Below the pieces are notes generated by a model, which saw only the letters and a program-made list of their open reading frames with translations, made no database searches and had not been told where the DNA came from. Positions 29,309-37,059 of a DNA stretch of 37,059 nucleotides are shown here, one piece after another. The stretch covers positions 1 through 37,059 of the forward strand of contig AQOF01000007.1 in the NCBI GenBank assembly GCA_000565345.1, given 5' to 3'. This DNA comes from Salinivibrio costicola subsp. costicola ATCC 33508 = LMG 11651. Lineage in GTDB: Bacteria; Pseudomonadota; Gammaproteobacteria; Enterobacterales; Vibrionaceae. Positions within the stretch are counted from its first letter, which is position 1; the number at the start of each line of letters is the position of its first letter. Made by a program: the position numbers and the translations under genes.

Positions 29309-30193
29309 ATGACATCGCACGCTGCTTATATCGGTCGTTTTGCGCCGTCGCCATCAGGACCTTTACACTTTGGCTCATTGGTGGCTGCGCTGGGCTCTTA
29401 TTTAGATGCTCGCGCCCATCATGGCCGATGGCTGGTACGGATTGAAGATATCGATCCGCCACGAGAAAAGCCGGGCGCGGCCAGTGAGATTCTGCGCACG
29501 CTTGAGGCGTACGGCCTATATTGGGATGGTGCGGTTCGTTATCAAAGCCAGCATCTAGGCGATTATCAGGCGCAAATTGATGCTTGGCTAGCGTCAGGAC
29601 GCGCGTATTATTGCACGTGTACACGGCGTCAAATCAAACAGGCAGGTGGCGTCTATCCAGGTTGGTGCCGAGATAAAAACAAAGCGGCTGAACACGCTGC
29701 GGTGAGGCTAAAAAGTCCGGTTGAAGTGTTAGCGTTTAACGATCGACTGCATGGTTCGTTGCCTCTTGATCAGCAATTGGCTAACGAAGACTTTATCATT
29801 AAGCGCCGAGATGGGCTCTATGCGTATAATCTTGCCGTCGTGTTAGACGATATTGACCAAGGGGTCACAGACATTGTCCGAGGGGCGGATTTAATTGTTC
29901 CAACGGGACGCCATATTGGATTATATCGTCTGTTAGGCGCGCGACTGCCGCACTACCTGCACCTCCCGTTGGCATTAAACGCTGAGGGGCAAAAACTATC
30001 GAAACAAAATCGTGCGCCAGCTATTGATAATCAAGCCCCGCTGCCTGCGTTACGTGCAGCGATGCGGTTTCTTGGTTTACACGCAGTCGCAGAGGAAAAG
30101 GTGGCAACGCCTACTGAATTACTGAATCTTGCGGTCAATACGTGGTCGTTGACGCACTTACCCAAACAAACGGAAGTGACGACAGCATTCTAA
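29309..30193 (+). CDS. gluQ: Glutamyl-Q tRNA(Asp) synthetase
   Basis: GluQ-RS activates glutamate and attaches it to queuosine-34 of tRNA-Asp. It is a 294-residue truncated GluRS lacking the anticodon domain. The HIGH-like motif is in APSPSGPLHFGS. The zinc site is CTC..., then Y and YPGWC (CTCTRRQIKQAGGVYPGWC). The KMSKS equivalent is KLSKQN. The start is ATG 29309 (MTSHAAYIGRFAPSPSG), matching the E. coli N-terminus; the open frame extends upstream without conservation. The ribosome-binding site is weak. The dksA-gluQ-pcnB order is the classical one. Confidence 0.93.
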   Translation: MTSHAAYIGRFAPSPSGPLHFGSLVAALGSYLDARAHHGRWLVRIEDIDPPREKPGAASEILRTLEAYGLYWDGAVRYQSQHLGDYQAQIDAWLASGRAYYCTCTRRQIKQAGGVYPGWCRDKNKAAEHAAVRLKSPVEVLAFNDRLHGSLPLDQQLANEDFIIKRRDGLYAYNLAVVLDDIDQGVTDIVRGADLIVPTGRHIGLYRLLGARLPHYLHLPLALNAEGQKLSKQNRAPAIDNQAPLPALRAAMRFLGLHAVAEEKVATPTELLNLAVNTWSLTHLPKQTEVTTAF

Positions 30194-30260
30194 AATGGCC
30201 CACCCTGATATATTATATGCCGCTGTTTCATGGCCCGAACAATCAAATATGAGGTGAGCT

Positions 30261-31669
30261 ATCTTTAATCGAGTGACCAGCTTTTGCCGTAAGGTTCTGA
30301 ATCGTGATGGTAAAACACGAGCAATTGAGGATCTTAAGTTGGAAGTTATCCCCCGCAAAGCACACGGCATTTCGCGCAAAGGTATCAGCGAAAATGCGCT
30401 GAAAGTGCTCTATCGCCTGCATAAAGCGGGCTATGAAGCGTACCTCGTTGGCGGAGGGGTGCGCGATCTGCTATTGGATCGCGAACCCAAAGACTTTGAT
30501 ATCGCCACCAATGCCACACCGGATGAGGTGCGAAAGTTATTCCGTAATTGTCGTCTGATTGGCCGCCGTTTTCGCCTTGCCCATATTTTGTTTGGACGAG
30601 ATGTGATTGAAGTGGCAACCTTTCGAGGTCATCACGGTAAAAGCGAGCCAGACAAAAAAGACAAGCAAACAGCACGTTCTGAAGACGGTATGCTGCTGCG
30701 CGATAATGTCTACGGCACCATTGATGAAGATGCGCAGCGCCGCGACTTCACCATTAATGGACTGTATTACAACATTGCTGACTTCTCTATTCGTGATTAT
30801 GCCGGTGGACTTGACGATCTAACAATCGTGTTGTTCGCCTGATCGGGGACCCAGAAACGCGCTATCGAGAGGATCCGGTACGTATGCTTCGAGCCGTGCG
30901 TTTTGCGGTGAAGCTGGACATGACCATTAATGATGCAACCGCGGCACCGATGGTTGAGTTGGCGCCCTTATTACAAGACATTCCCGCGGCACGTATGTTT
31001 GAAGAAAGCTTAAAGCTGCTGCAAGCGGGGCAGGGGCTTGCAACCTACCAAATGCTGCGTGAGTACAACTTATTTCAGCAGCTTTTCCCTGCGGTCGCGG
31101 CCCACTTTACTGAAGCGCAAACCAGTCAAACTGAACAAATGCTTGAGCAGGTGTTACGTTCAACGGATAAACGCGTTGCTAACGATCAGCGCATCAACCC
31201 CGCTTTTTTATTTGCGGCGATGCTTTGGTATCCCTTGGTGACACGTGCTGAAGAAATGGCGTTTGAAAGTGGTTTAAGTTACTACGATGCCTTTATGGTA
31301 GCGGCGAGTGATATTGTTGACGAACAAGTGAAAACCGTCGCCATCCCTCGCCGTTTTACCGCGATGGTGCGAGAAGTCTGGCAATTACAAATGCGCATGA
31401 CCCGTCGTACGGGAGCGCGCGCATTCAAAACGTTGGAAGAGAAAAAATTCCGCGCGGCGTTTGATTTGCTAGAAATGCGCGGTGCGGTAGAAGGTGATGA
31501 CACGGAAGCATTGTGTGCGTGGTGGCGAGACTTTCAACGCGCCGATCAGGGTGGGCGTCAAAAAATGGTGCGTGCGATCAACAAGGTTAGCAACACGCGC
31601 TCCCCTAAATCACGCCGCCGTAAAGGGCCGCCGCGTCGGCGCAAACCGCAGTCGAACTCAGACGCATGA
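30261..31669 (+). CDS. pcnB: Poly(A) polymerase I with apparent AUC start (frameshifted)
   Basis: PcnB adds 3' poly(A) tails that promote RNA decay. The nucleotidyltransferase core has [11 protein letters not shown] and the metal-binding [16 protein letters not shown] and [11 protein letters not shown] are conserved, and the basic tail ends [13 protein letters not shown]. Alignment with E. coli (MFTRVANFCRKVL) puts the start at ATC 30261 (ATC TTT AAT CGA GTG ACC AGC). A GAGGTGA Shine-Dalgarno at 30251-30257 is ideally spaced, and no ATG is available. E. coli pcnB uses AUU. GTG 30273 is the nearest conventional alternative. An A is missing at 30821-30822 (CTAACAAT for CTAAACAAT). Restoring it gives [18 protein letters not shown] and 469 residues. 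The 3' end overlaps folK (ATGA). Confidence 0.93.
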
Positions 31670-32157
31670 ACCGAGTGTATATAGCGATTGGCAGCAACCT
31701 AGGTGAGCCGATAAAAAAAGCACAACAGGCGATTGCGGCACTAAAAACACTGCCGCAAAGTTCTTGGGTGGCCGTGTCTTCTCTTTATACCAGTCGGCCA
31801 ATGGGGCCTGCGGATCAGCCTGATTATGTCAATGCAGTGGCTGCGCTGGACACCCACCTTGACCCTCTGACACTATTGGATGCCACGCAAGCGATTGAGC
31901 TTGATTATGGCAGGGAACGCAAAGCAGAACGTTGGGGCCCAAGAACCTTAGATCTCGACATTTTGCTTTATGGTGACCGTGTTATCGAGCATCCACGACT
32001 GACGGTGCCACATTACGGCATGAAAGTACGTGAGTTCGTGCTTTATCCACTTGCCGACATCGCCCCCGACTTGTGCTTGCCGGATGGCAGTACGCTCGCC
32101 GCGTGCCTGACGCGCGTGGATCGTAACGGTTTAACCCGTATCTGCGATCACGCTTAA
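31666..32157 (+). CDS. folK: 2-amino-4-hydroxy-6-hydroxymethyldihydropteridine pyrophosphokinase
   Basis: HPPK transfers pyrophosphate from ATP to the pterin in folate synthesis. The protein has 163 residues. Motifs are the N-terminal [32 protein letters not shown] and the catalytic signature [16 protein letters not shown]. The start overlaps the pcnB stop (ATGA), so translation is probably coupled. panB follows after 35 nt, as in many gammaproteobacteria. Confidence 0.95.
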   Translation: MNRVYIAIGSNLGEPIKKAQQAIAALKTLPQSSWVAVSSLYTSRPMGPADQPDYVNAVAALDTHLDPLTLLDATQAIELDYGRERKAERWGPRTLDLDILLYGDRVIEHPRLTVPHYGMKVREFVLYPLADIAPDLCLPDGSTLAACLTRVDRNGLTRICDHA

Positions 32158-32192
32158 TCGGTGGGCCCCAGTTTCAGGCTTTGGGAGACACA

Positions 32193-32987
32193 ATGAAAAA
32201 AATCACAATTACTGATCTGATCACATGGAAGCAACAAGGACAAAAGTTTGCATCCCTTACCGCCTATGATGCGAGCTTTGCTCAGCTGTTTGAGCAACAG
32301 GATGTCCCTGTTTTGCTGGTGGGCGACTCTTTAGGTATGGTGCTGCAAGGGAAAAGCGATACCTTATCCGTATCCGTTGCCGATTTGGCCTATCATACGC
32401 GTTGCGTGCGTGCAGGCAGCCCTAATAGCTTGTTAATGGCCGATATGCCATTTATGAGCTGTACAACCCCCGAGCAGGCGTGTACGAATGCCGCTGAATT
32501 GATGAAAGCGGGCGCCAACATGGTCAAAATTGAGGGCGGTGCCTGGTTAGCACCAACCGTAAAAATGTTGACTGAGCGTGCGGTACCGGTTTGCGCGCAC
32601 CTGGGCCTGACACCGCAATCGGTGAATATCTTCGGCGGCTTTCGCGTGCAAGGGCGTGACGATGAAAAAGCCGAACAGATGGTGGCCGACGCCGTTGCAC
32701 TAGAGCAGGCAGGTGCACAAATCATCCTACTTGAGTGCGTACCAGCGTCACTCGCCAAGCGGATTACCGACACCGTCTCGGTACCTGTCATCGGTATTGG
32801 AGCCGGCAGTGACACCGATGGTCAGATTTTGGTCATGCACGATATGCTTGGCGTATCGGCTAACTATATGCCCAAATTCTCGAAAAACTATTTGGCAGAA
32901 ACAGGTGATGCCCGCGAAGCGGTGGCCAAGTACGTGCAAGAAGTGGCGAGCGGCGAATTTCCCGGTCCCGCCCACACGTTTAAATAG
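32193..32987 (+). CDS. panB: 3-methyl-2-oxobutanoate hydroxymethyltransferase
   Basis: PanB makes ketopantoate from 2-ketoisovalerate and methylene-tetrahydrofolate, the first step of pantothenate synthesis. The protein has 264 residues. Family segments are the metal-binding [40 protein letters not shown], the catalytic Glu in IILLECVP, and [20 protein letters not shown]. The start is ATG 32193, with GGGAG at 32183-32187. panC follows 11 nt later. Confidence 0.95.
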   Translation: MKKITITDLITWKQQGQKFASLTAYDASFAQLFEQQDVPVLLVGDSLGMVLQGKSDTLSVSVADLAYHTRCVRAGSPNSLLMADMPFMSCTTPEQACTNAAELMKAGANMVKIEGGAWLAPTVKMLTERAVPVCAHLGLTPQSVNIFGGFRVQGRDDEKAEQMVADAVALEQAGAQIILLECVPASLAKRITDTVSVPVIGIGAGSDTDGQILVMHDMLGVSANYMPKFSKNYLAETGDAREAVAKYVQEVASGEFPGPAHTFK

Positions 32988-32998
32988 AGAGACCGAGT

Positions 32999-33891
32999 AT
33001 GCAGATAATTTCTGAGGTTGCGCCACTGCGCGATCACGTCGGCCAGTGGCAAAAAGCGGCCAAGCGTATTGCGTTTGTGCCCACCATGGGAAACTTACAT
33101 CAAGGCCACTTAACCTTAGTCCGCAAAGCCCGAGAGCAGGGAGATGTGGTGGTGGTTAGTATATTTGTTAATCCCATGCAATTTGATCGCGCTGACGATC
33201 TGGCTAACTACCCGCGCACCTTGGATGATGACTTAACCAAGTTGCGTGAAGAAGGCGTCGATCTTGTCTTTACGCCAAGCGCGGATACCCTCTATCCTCA
33301 CGGCCTTGAGGCACATACAGGGGTTGAGGTACCAAAACTCTCATCCATGCTAGAGGGCGCGTCTCGTCCGGGCCATTTTCGTGGTGTCGCGACCGTGGTG
33401 ACTAAGTTATTCAACCTCGTGCAGCCTAATGTAGCGTGTTTTGGGGAAAAAGATTTCCAGCAGCTTGCTGTCATCCGCAAAATGGTTACAGATATGGCGA
33501 TGCCGATTGATATTATTGGTGTGCCAACCGTGCGTGAAAGCGATGGCTTAGCCATGAGCTCTCGCAATCACAATTTAACCGTGGATGAGCGCCAGCGTGC
33601 CCCTGTGCTCGCAAAAACGATGCGTTGGATGAGTGCGCAAATGCGTAATGGACGGCGTGATCTGGATGATCTGATTGAGGATGCGCACGATCAGCTGCGT
33701 GCTGCGGGTCTTCAGCCCGACGAGTTCTACATCCGCGATGCTGACTCGCTAGGACGATCACTGATAATAGCCGCCAAGCGGTTATTTTGGTGGCGGCCTA
33801 CCTCGGTACCACACGCTTGATTGATAACTTCATGGTCGATTTACAGCGTGCGACGGAAAAAGCGGACAAGACAGAGACCGCGAATCACTAA
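32999..33891 (+). CDS. panC: Pantothenate synthetase (C-terminal frameshift)
   Basis: PanC condenses pantoate and beta-alanine with ATP. The nucleotidyltransferase HxGH motif is in [22 protein letters not shown], the KMSKS-like MSSRN and [12 protein letters not shown] are conserved. One base is missing near 33752 (after ADSL). The correct path continues [18 protein letters not shown] and then [12 protein letters not shown], to TAA at 33889-33891, for about 297 residues. The stop overlaps the stop of the convergent HD-GYP gene by 3 nt. No terminator was seen. Confidence 0.93.
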
Positions 33892-35146
33892 CTGTCTGCA
33901 TCCATAAAGTACGAAATACGTGTCCTTGGTTTTAAGTACGCTTTCACCTCCTCAGGGAGTTTAGAGATAGGCACGGCCGTGTCTATCTCTAGTTCACTAT
34001 CACGCATGTCAATAATGGTCGCTTGATCCGACGGAATGTCGGGATCATAAATCATTACATTTGGTTTGAGCAGTGCGGTGCTGTTAACCGAAATAATAAT
34101 ACCGACTTCCTCATTAGAGAGTTTAACCACTGTACCGGTGGGTAGACGCCCATCATCTTGACGAATAACGCTAGCAGACGCGGGTTAAACTTCGCTTTAT
34201 TCTCTTTAAACAAGTGAGACAAAGCCGCAAAGGGCATACGAGCTGGCGCACCAAACTGTGGGCGGCATAAGCGATCGAAAAAGTTAACCATGCCAACAAT
34301 CTGCGCAGGCTCCTCAATCTCATCACCATTCAGACCTTTTGGAAACCCACTGCCATCGGCAAATTCATGATGTTGAGCAATGATAGCCTCGACTTCGGGC
34401 GTGCATTCGTCCATGTCTGCTACTAATTCCGCGCCATAGTTCACGTGCTGACGGTAGTAGTTCATTTCAGGGTCGGTTAAACGCTCTTTTTTACGGACAA
34501 TCGCAGAGGGGACTTTTTTGGTCCCAATGTCATGCAATATCGCGCCTGTCATAAGGGAGCGAATCTGATCGTTGTTATAGCCATGACTGCGTGCCACCAT
34601 TAAAGCTAAGACGGCAACGTTTAGCGAGTGCGCATACATATCTTCCGCCAATGTCGGATCATCCATCAGATGCAAGGTGACATTCGATTCACTGCCAAAT
34701 AGCATCATACTATCAACCAGCATACGAACATCCTCGTTGGCTGCCTGAGGGCGGTTTGAGGCTTTCATATTGATAGCACGTAGTTGTGCCATTGAACGCT
34801 GATAGTGTTTCTGCACTTTTTGGATCCGAGCATGAAAGCGACGCTGTTCTTCTATGCGCTGTTGTTTTTCTCGCTCCATTGCCTCTTTGTCTCGGCTGAC
34901 CGCGTTTGGGTCGATTTCATCTGGATTTTCTTTTTTTTCTACCAGCGCAGGCAAGGGCACGGCGGTACTTTTATCTGGATAGTAATAAACAAAGCTCGTG
35001 GGTAGAGAGCGTATCAGCTTAGCTTGGGCGTCACTCTCGATTTGAAAGCGGTTGAGCATAAAAGGGTGCTCACGCCACTTTAAGGGGAGTTTGATATAAA
35101 GACCGGCTTGGAGTCTGTCTGTAGACAGTTTGATGCTAGCTGACAT
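33888..35146 (-). CDS. HD-GYP domain c-di-GMP phosphodiesterase with N-terminal DUF3391 (frameshifted)
   Basis: This is a 419-residue cytoplasmic protein. The N-terminal DUF3391 (about 1-70) is followed by a charged linker and an HD-GYP domain (about 140-340). Predicted metal ligands are His173, the His205-Asp206 pair (ILHDIGTKK), His234 and His259-His260-Glu261 (AQHHEFADG). The GYP motif reads GFP (Gly267-Phe-Pro269). It should hydrolyse c-di-GMP to GMP or pGpG, affecting motility and biofilm. The frame breaks at 34137-34138. Adding one G on the plus strand (CCC on the coding strand) gives GVYPPGTVVKLSNEEVG and restores the C-terminal 80 residues. There is no clear Shine-Dalgarno before ATG 35146. 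Confidence 0.9.
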
Positions 35147-35221
35147 GTGGATACGGCACTCGTTCCATGAGATGAGAAATCATGAGAAGAAAGAATTAGC
35201 ACATAGATTAGCATAAAAAAA

Positions 35222-35243
35222 GCCCCACTCGAGAGAGTAGGGC
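35222..35243 (-). terminator. Orphan copy of the tRNA operon terminator
   Basis: The stem AGCCCTACTC/GAGTGGGGCT on the minus strand has a T run (from seven A at 35215-35221). It duplicates the terminator at 35327-35348 and may act as a second stop. Confidence 0.8.
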
Positions 35244-35254
35244 TATTTCTAATA

Positions 35255-35273
35255 TGGTGCCCGGAGGCGGAAT
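35255..35273 (-). pseudogene. tRNA-Phe 3'-end remnant (19 nt)
   Basis: The segment contains only the CCA end, acceptor 3' strand and part of the T stem of tRNA-Phe. The rest of the gene is absent. It lies in repeat copy A. Confidence 0.8.
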
Positions 35274-35292
35274 AGATCGCGGCCTGCAAGGT

Positions 35293-35312
35293 CACCGGCA
35301 CGGGTGTCGGTG
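35293..35312. other. Hairpin in the spacer between the two 61-bp repeats
   Basis: CACCGGCA pairs with TGTCGGTG (8 bp with one G-T pair, 4-nt loop). No T tract follows. It bears slight resemblance to the tRNA-Phe body (CACCGACACGGG) and may be degenerate tRNA sequence. Confidence 0.4.
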
Positions 35313-35317
35313 TACGT

Positions 35318-35378
35318 ATAAAAAAAGCCCCACTCGAGAGAGTAGGGCTATTTCTAATATGGTGCCCGGAGGCGGAAT
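35318..35378. repeat. 61-bp direct repeat, copy B (within the intact tRNA-Phe unit)
   Basis: This is the partner of 35213-35273. Here the tRNA sequence continues into a complete tRNA-Phe. Confidence 0.9.
35327..35348 (-). terminator. Rho-independent terminator of the tRNA operon
   Basis: The stem AGCCCTACTC/GAGTGGGGCT on the minus strand has a T run (seven A at 35320-35326) and lies 12 nt past the CCA end of the last tRNA-Phe. Confidence 0.9.
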
Positions 35379-35435
35379 CGAACCACCGACACGGGGATTT
35401 TCAATCCCCTGCTCTACCGACTGAGCTATCCGGGC
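35360..35435 (-). tRNA. tRNA-Phe(GAA), last gene of the cluster
   Basis: A 76-nt cloverleaf with acceptor GCCCGGA/TCCGGGC, anticodon loop TTGAAAA (GAA), a normal T arm GGTTCGATTCC and encoded CCA. A terminator separates it from the upstream tRNA-Asn, so it may have its own promoter within 35436-35466. Confidence 0.97.
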
Positions 35436-35437
35436 GT

Positions 35438-35459
35438 TTTACATGTTATAACATGTAAA
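35438..35459. promoter_or_regulatory. Perfect 22-nt palindrome upstream of the last tRNA-Phe
   Basis: The arms TTTACATGTTA and TAACATGTAAA are perfectly self-complementary, with TTATAA at the centre. It starts 3 nt upstream of the tRNA 5' end and contains a -10-like TATAAC on the minus strand. Whether it is a promoter/operator or processing-related is unknown. Confidence 0.6.
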
Positions 35460-35466
35460 CTTCAAA

Positions 35467-35494
35467 AAAGCGCTAGCCTTCGGACTAGCGCTTT
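35467..35494 (-). terminator. Terminator between tRNA-Asn and the last tRNA-Phe
   Basis: The 10-bp stem AAAGCGCTAG/CTAGCGCTTT has a loop of eight and a T run on the minus strand (six A at 35464-35469). It would end transcripts of the first four tRNAs. Confidence 0.85.
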
Positions 35495-35503
35495 CTTTAA
35501 AAG

Positions 35504-35579
35504 TGGCTCCCCCAACTGGACTCGAACCAGTGACATACGGATTAACAGTCCGCCGTTCTACCAACTGAACTATGGGGGA
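35504..35579 (-). tRNA. tRNA-Asn(GTT)
   Basis: A 76-nt cloverleaf with acceptor TCCCCCA/TGGGGGA, anticodon GTT in CTGTTAA, T arm GGTTCGAGTCC and encoded CCA. Confidence 0.97.
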
Positions 35580-35583
35580 ATAA

Positions 35584-35659
35584 TGGTGCCTCGAGGCGGA
35601 ATCGAACCACCGACACGGGGATTTTCAATCCCCTGCTCTACCAACTGAGCTATCGAGGC
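35584..35659 (-). tRNA. tRNA-Phe(GAA), variant acceptor stem
   Basis: A 76-nt cloverleaf with anticodon GAA. The acceptor is GCCTCGA/TCGAGGC instead of GCCCGGA/TCCGGGC, with pairing kept by compensatory changes. The D loop has T where the other two copies have C. CCA is encoded. Confidence 0.97.
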
Positions 35660-35661
35660 AA

Positions 35662-35737
<76 letters not shown>

Positions 35738-35782
35738 ACACAAATCGCGAAATACTGTGTGTCACACCATTATTTCATTATA

Positions 35783-35858
35783 TGGTGCCCGGAGGCGGAA
35801 TCGAACCACCGACACGGGGATTTTCAATCCCCTGCTCTACCGACTGAGCTATCCGGGC
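35783..35858 (-). tRNA. tRNA-Phe(GAA), first gene of the cluster
   Basis: It is identical to the copy at 35360-35435 across the 76 nt. It is the first gene after the operon promoter at 35871-35899. Confidence 0.97.
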
Positions 35859-35870
35859 TAACGGGGCGCT

Positions 35871-35899
35871 ATTAAACGGATTTTCGGTCTCACCGTCAA
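35871..35899 (-). promoter_or_regulatory. Sigma-70 promoter of the tRNA operon
   Basis: On the minus strand TTGACG (35894-35899)-N17-TTTAAT (35871-35876) is followed by the GC-rich discriminator AGCGCCCC. A T/A-rich UP-like stretch lies upstream near 35900-35918. This is the typical layout of a stringently controlled stable-RNA promoter. Confidence 0.8.
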
Positions 35900-35994
35900 C
35901 TGTTTTTTTGAAAAAAGTCCGGATATCGCATTGTTTGGATAAAAAGACAGCGAAGTGCGATAAAAACACGCAAAAATTCGACCCTTATCGCGGT

Positions 35995-37059
35995 TTACTG
36001 GGGAAGTTGCGCGAAGTCTTTTTGATAGCGTGTGACCTTTTGTAAGTAGCGTCTTGACTCCGAAGAGGGGTGGCGATGAGTTAGCGCCCAGTAGACTTGG
36101 TTAGGTTTTAAACGGTTCAGGTCTTGCATTGCACGCTCGCGGTTATTATCAAAGGTCAGTAGCACATTACCGGTGCCGCCGTTATAAGCGGAAATCATAC
36201 TGTAGTGTAAAGAAAGTGGGTCTCGCACCGCTTTGAGATAGCGATTTTTGAGAATATAGAAATAGGCGGTTCCCATATCAATGTTCTTTTCTGGATCAAA
36301 AAGGTACTCAGGTGTGGGCTGGCCACGACGTTTTTTTACCAGTTTGAATACATCGCGTCCCGCCGTTTTCGGGACCACTTGCATCAATCCATAGGCGTTG
36401 GCCCAGCTCACAGCATACGGGTTAAAGCTACTCTCGGTTTTAATAATGGCATAAATCAGCTTTTCAGAGATGCCGTAACGTTCAGAGGCACGACGGACAA
36501 TATCCGCATATTGATAGCTGCGTTGTGCGGCGTGATCCGTCACCATAGGAATAGTGACAAAATACATGTTTTGAAAACGGACCTGTTTTTTCTTTAGCCG
36601 CCGGTCAATAAGATAGTCAGCAAAGCGATTGGCGCGCCATTGCCAGGTGATGGCTTTACCTTCGTGATCAACCACTTGCCCTTCGAGAAATGGGCGTCCC
36701 GTCAGCGGAACTTTTGCTGCAGAGTAAAGATCCACAGAAGCAGGATCGCGCGGGGTTAATAGGGTGGTGACAATGGCTTGTCTGAGGTGATCTTTCGGAT
36801 CGTCAGTTGCGACGGTTTCCACTTGGATCACACCGCGTTCAAAGTCGATTCGTGCGCGACTTTTGTAATTATCCGTGTATTTGACGTAGTCACGTTTTCC
36901 GGAAACAAAGACTTGATCTTCGCCCCAGCGGACTTCGATTTTGCCAGTAAATTGGCTGATAAGCTGATTCAGGCGTCGATATCTTTTTCGAATTGCCCTG
37001 GAACTAGGCGCTAGATTTTTCGCAAACCGGTTAGTTCGTTTGGACTGATTCCAACCGCC
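35995..37059 (-). CDS. mltC: Membrane-bound lytic murein transglycosylase C (5' end outside window, two frameshifts)
   Basis: MltC is an outer-membrane lipoprotein that cleaves peptidoglycan glycan strands with formation of 1,6-anhydro-MurNAc. The SLT domain contains the catalytic Glu in AIIKTESSFNPYAVS, then YGLMQVVPKTAGRDVF and SAYNGGTGNVL; the end ESRRYLQKVTRYQ is conserved. The frame is open back to the window edge, well beyond GTG 36831, with KRDYVKYTDNYKSRARIDF as in E. coli MltC. Between about 36972 and 37003 the conserved PGQFEKDIDA is in another frame, from one extra base (37002-37003) and one lost C (36972-36973) that cancel out. The lipobox lies outside the window. Confidence 0.92.
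   Translation of the reverse strand, partial: GGWNQSKRTNRFAKNLAPSSRAIRKRYRRLNQLISQFTGKIEVRWGEDQVFVSGKRDYVKYTDNYKSRARIDFERGVIQVETVATDDPKDHLRQAIVTTLLTPRDPASVDLYSAAKVPLTGRPFLEGQVVDHEGKAITWQWRANRFADYLIDRRLKKKQVRFQNMYFVTIPMVTDHAAQRSYQYADIVRRASERYGISEKLIYAIIKTESSFNPYAVSWANAYGLMQVVPKTAGRDVFKLVKKRRGQPTPEYLFDPEKNIDMGTAYFYILKNRYLKAVRDPLSLHYSMISAYNGGTGNVLLTFDNNRERAMQDLNRLKPNQVYWALTHRHPSSESRRYLQKVTRYQKDFAQLPQ

Larger units (their letters stand above)
35213..35273. repeat. 61-bp direct repeat, copy A (terminator plus tRNA-Phe 3' end)
   Basis: This copy is identical over 61 bp to 35318-35378 (period 105 bp). It contains a complete minus-strand terminator and the last 19 nt of a tRNA-Phe including CCA. Beyond 35273 the tRNA sequence is replaced by unrelated DNA. 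Confidence 0.9.

Noticed and set aside
30194..30260. Missing ATG upstream of pcnB because of a sequence gap
   Set aside because: The Shine-Dalgarno and aligned N-terminus are both in place, and a non-AUG start (AUU) is known for E. coli pcnB, so no gap is needed.
35213..35378. CRISPR array or short tandem-repeat locus
   Set aside because: There are only two copies, and the repeat is fully explained by a tRNA-Phe 3' end plus its terminator.

Overview
The window looks like about 37 kb of a Vibrionaceae chromosome. Three things support this: a LuxR/HapR-type quorum-sensing regulator divergent from hpt, a second secD-secF pair with a small exported ORF upstream, and the block yadGH-mrcB-hrpB-thpR-sfsA-dksA-gluQ-pcnB-folK-panBC. 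The moderate GC content and marine-type gene set make a halophilic genus such as Salinivibrio plausible. That genus is an inference from memory and was not tested.

Layout. Positions 1-209 are the 3' end of a group II intron (last 45 codons of its reverse transcriptase/maturase plus domains V and VI), next to the terminator of a chemoreceptor gene (295-2208, minus). Then come acnB, a glycerate kinase, yacL, a sigma-54-type promoter with glnK-amtB, a Fur-type promoter with an fbpABC ferric-iron ABC transporter, the luxR/hapR homologue, hpt, and a secD2-secF2 operon led by a small exported ORF. A carbonic anhydrase gene diverges from a SulP (probable bicarbonate) transporter. After these lie yadGH, mrcB-hrpB (minus), thpR-sfsA, dksA, gluQ, pcnB-folK-panB-panC, an HD-GYP c-di-GMP phosphodiesterase, a five-tRNA operon (Phe-Thr-Phe-Asn, then Phe) ending in a duplicated tRNA 3' end, and the start-truncated mltC.

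The most interesting locus is 17281-17794. The ORF upstream of secD2 has a signal peptide and a C-terminus that resembles the translation-arrest motif of Vibrio VemP (G-W-[KR]-E-x-N-x-x-Y). The RNA between it and secD is densely structured, with a segment just after its stop codon that can pair with the secD Shine-Dalgarno. This fits a divergent force-sensing arrest peptide controlling SecDF2. Two other points stand out: pcnB appears to start at an AUC codon, matching the AUU start of E. coli pcnB, and the LuxR/HapR homologue carries an in-frame TAG 21 codons before its natural end.

Data quality. Eleven genes (acnB, glycerate kinase, fbpA, fbpB, can, yadH, hrpB, pcnB, panC, HD-GYP, mltC) carry together about thirteen 1-2 nt indels, mostly losses from short homopolymers. 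Restoring one base gives full family length in each case. I therefore treat these as probable sequencing or assembly errors, give the full gene extents, and state where each shift lies.
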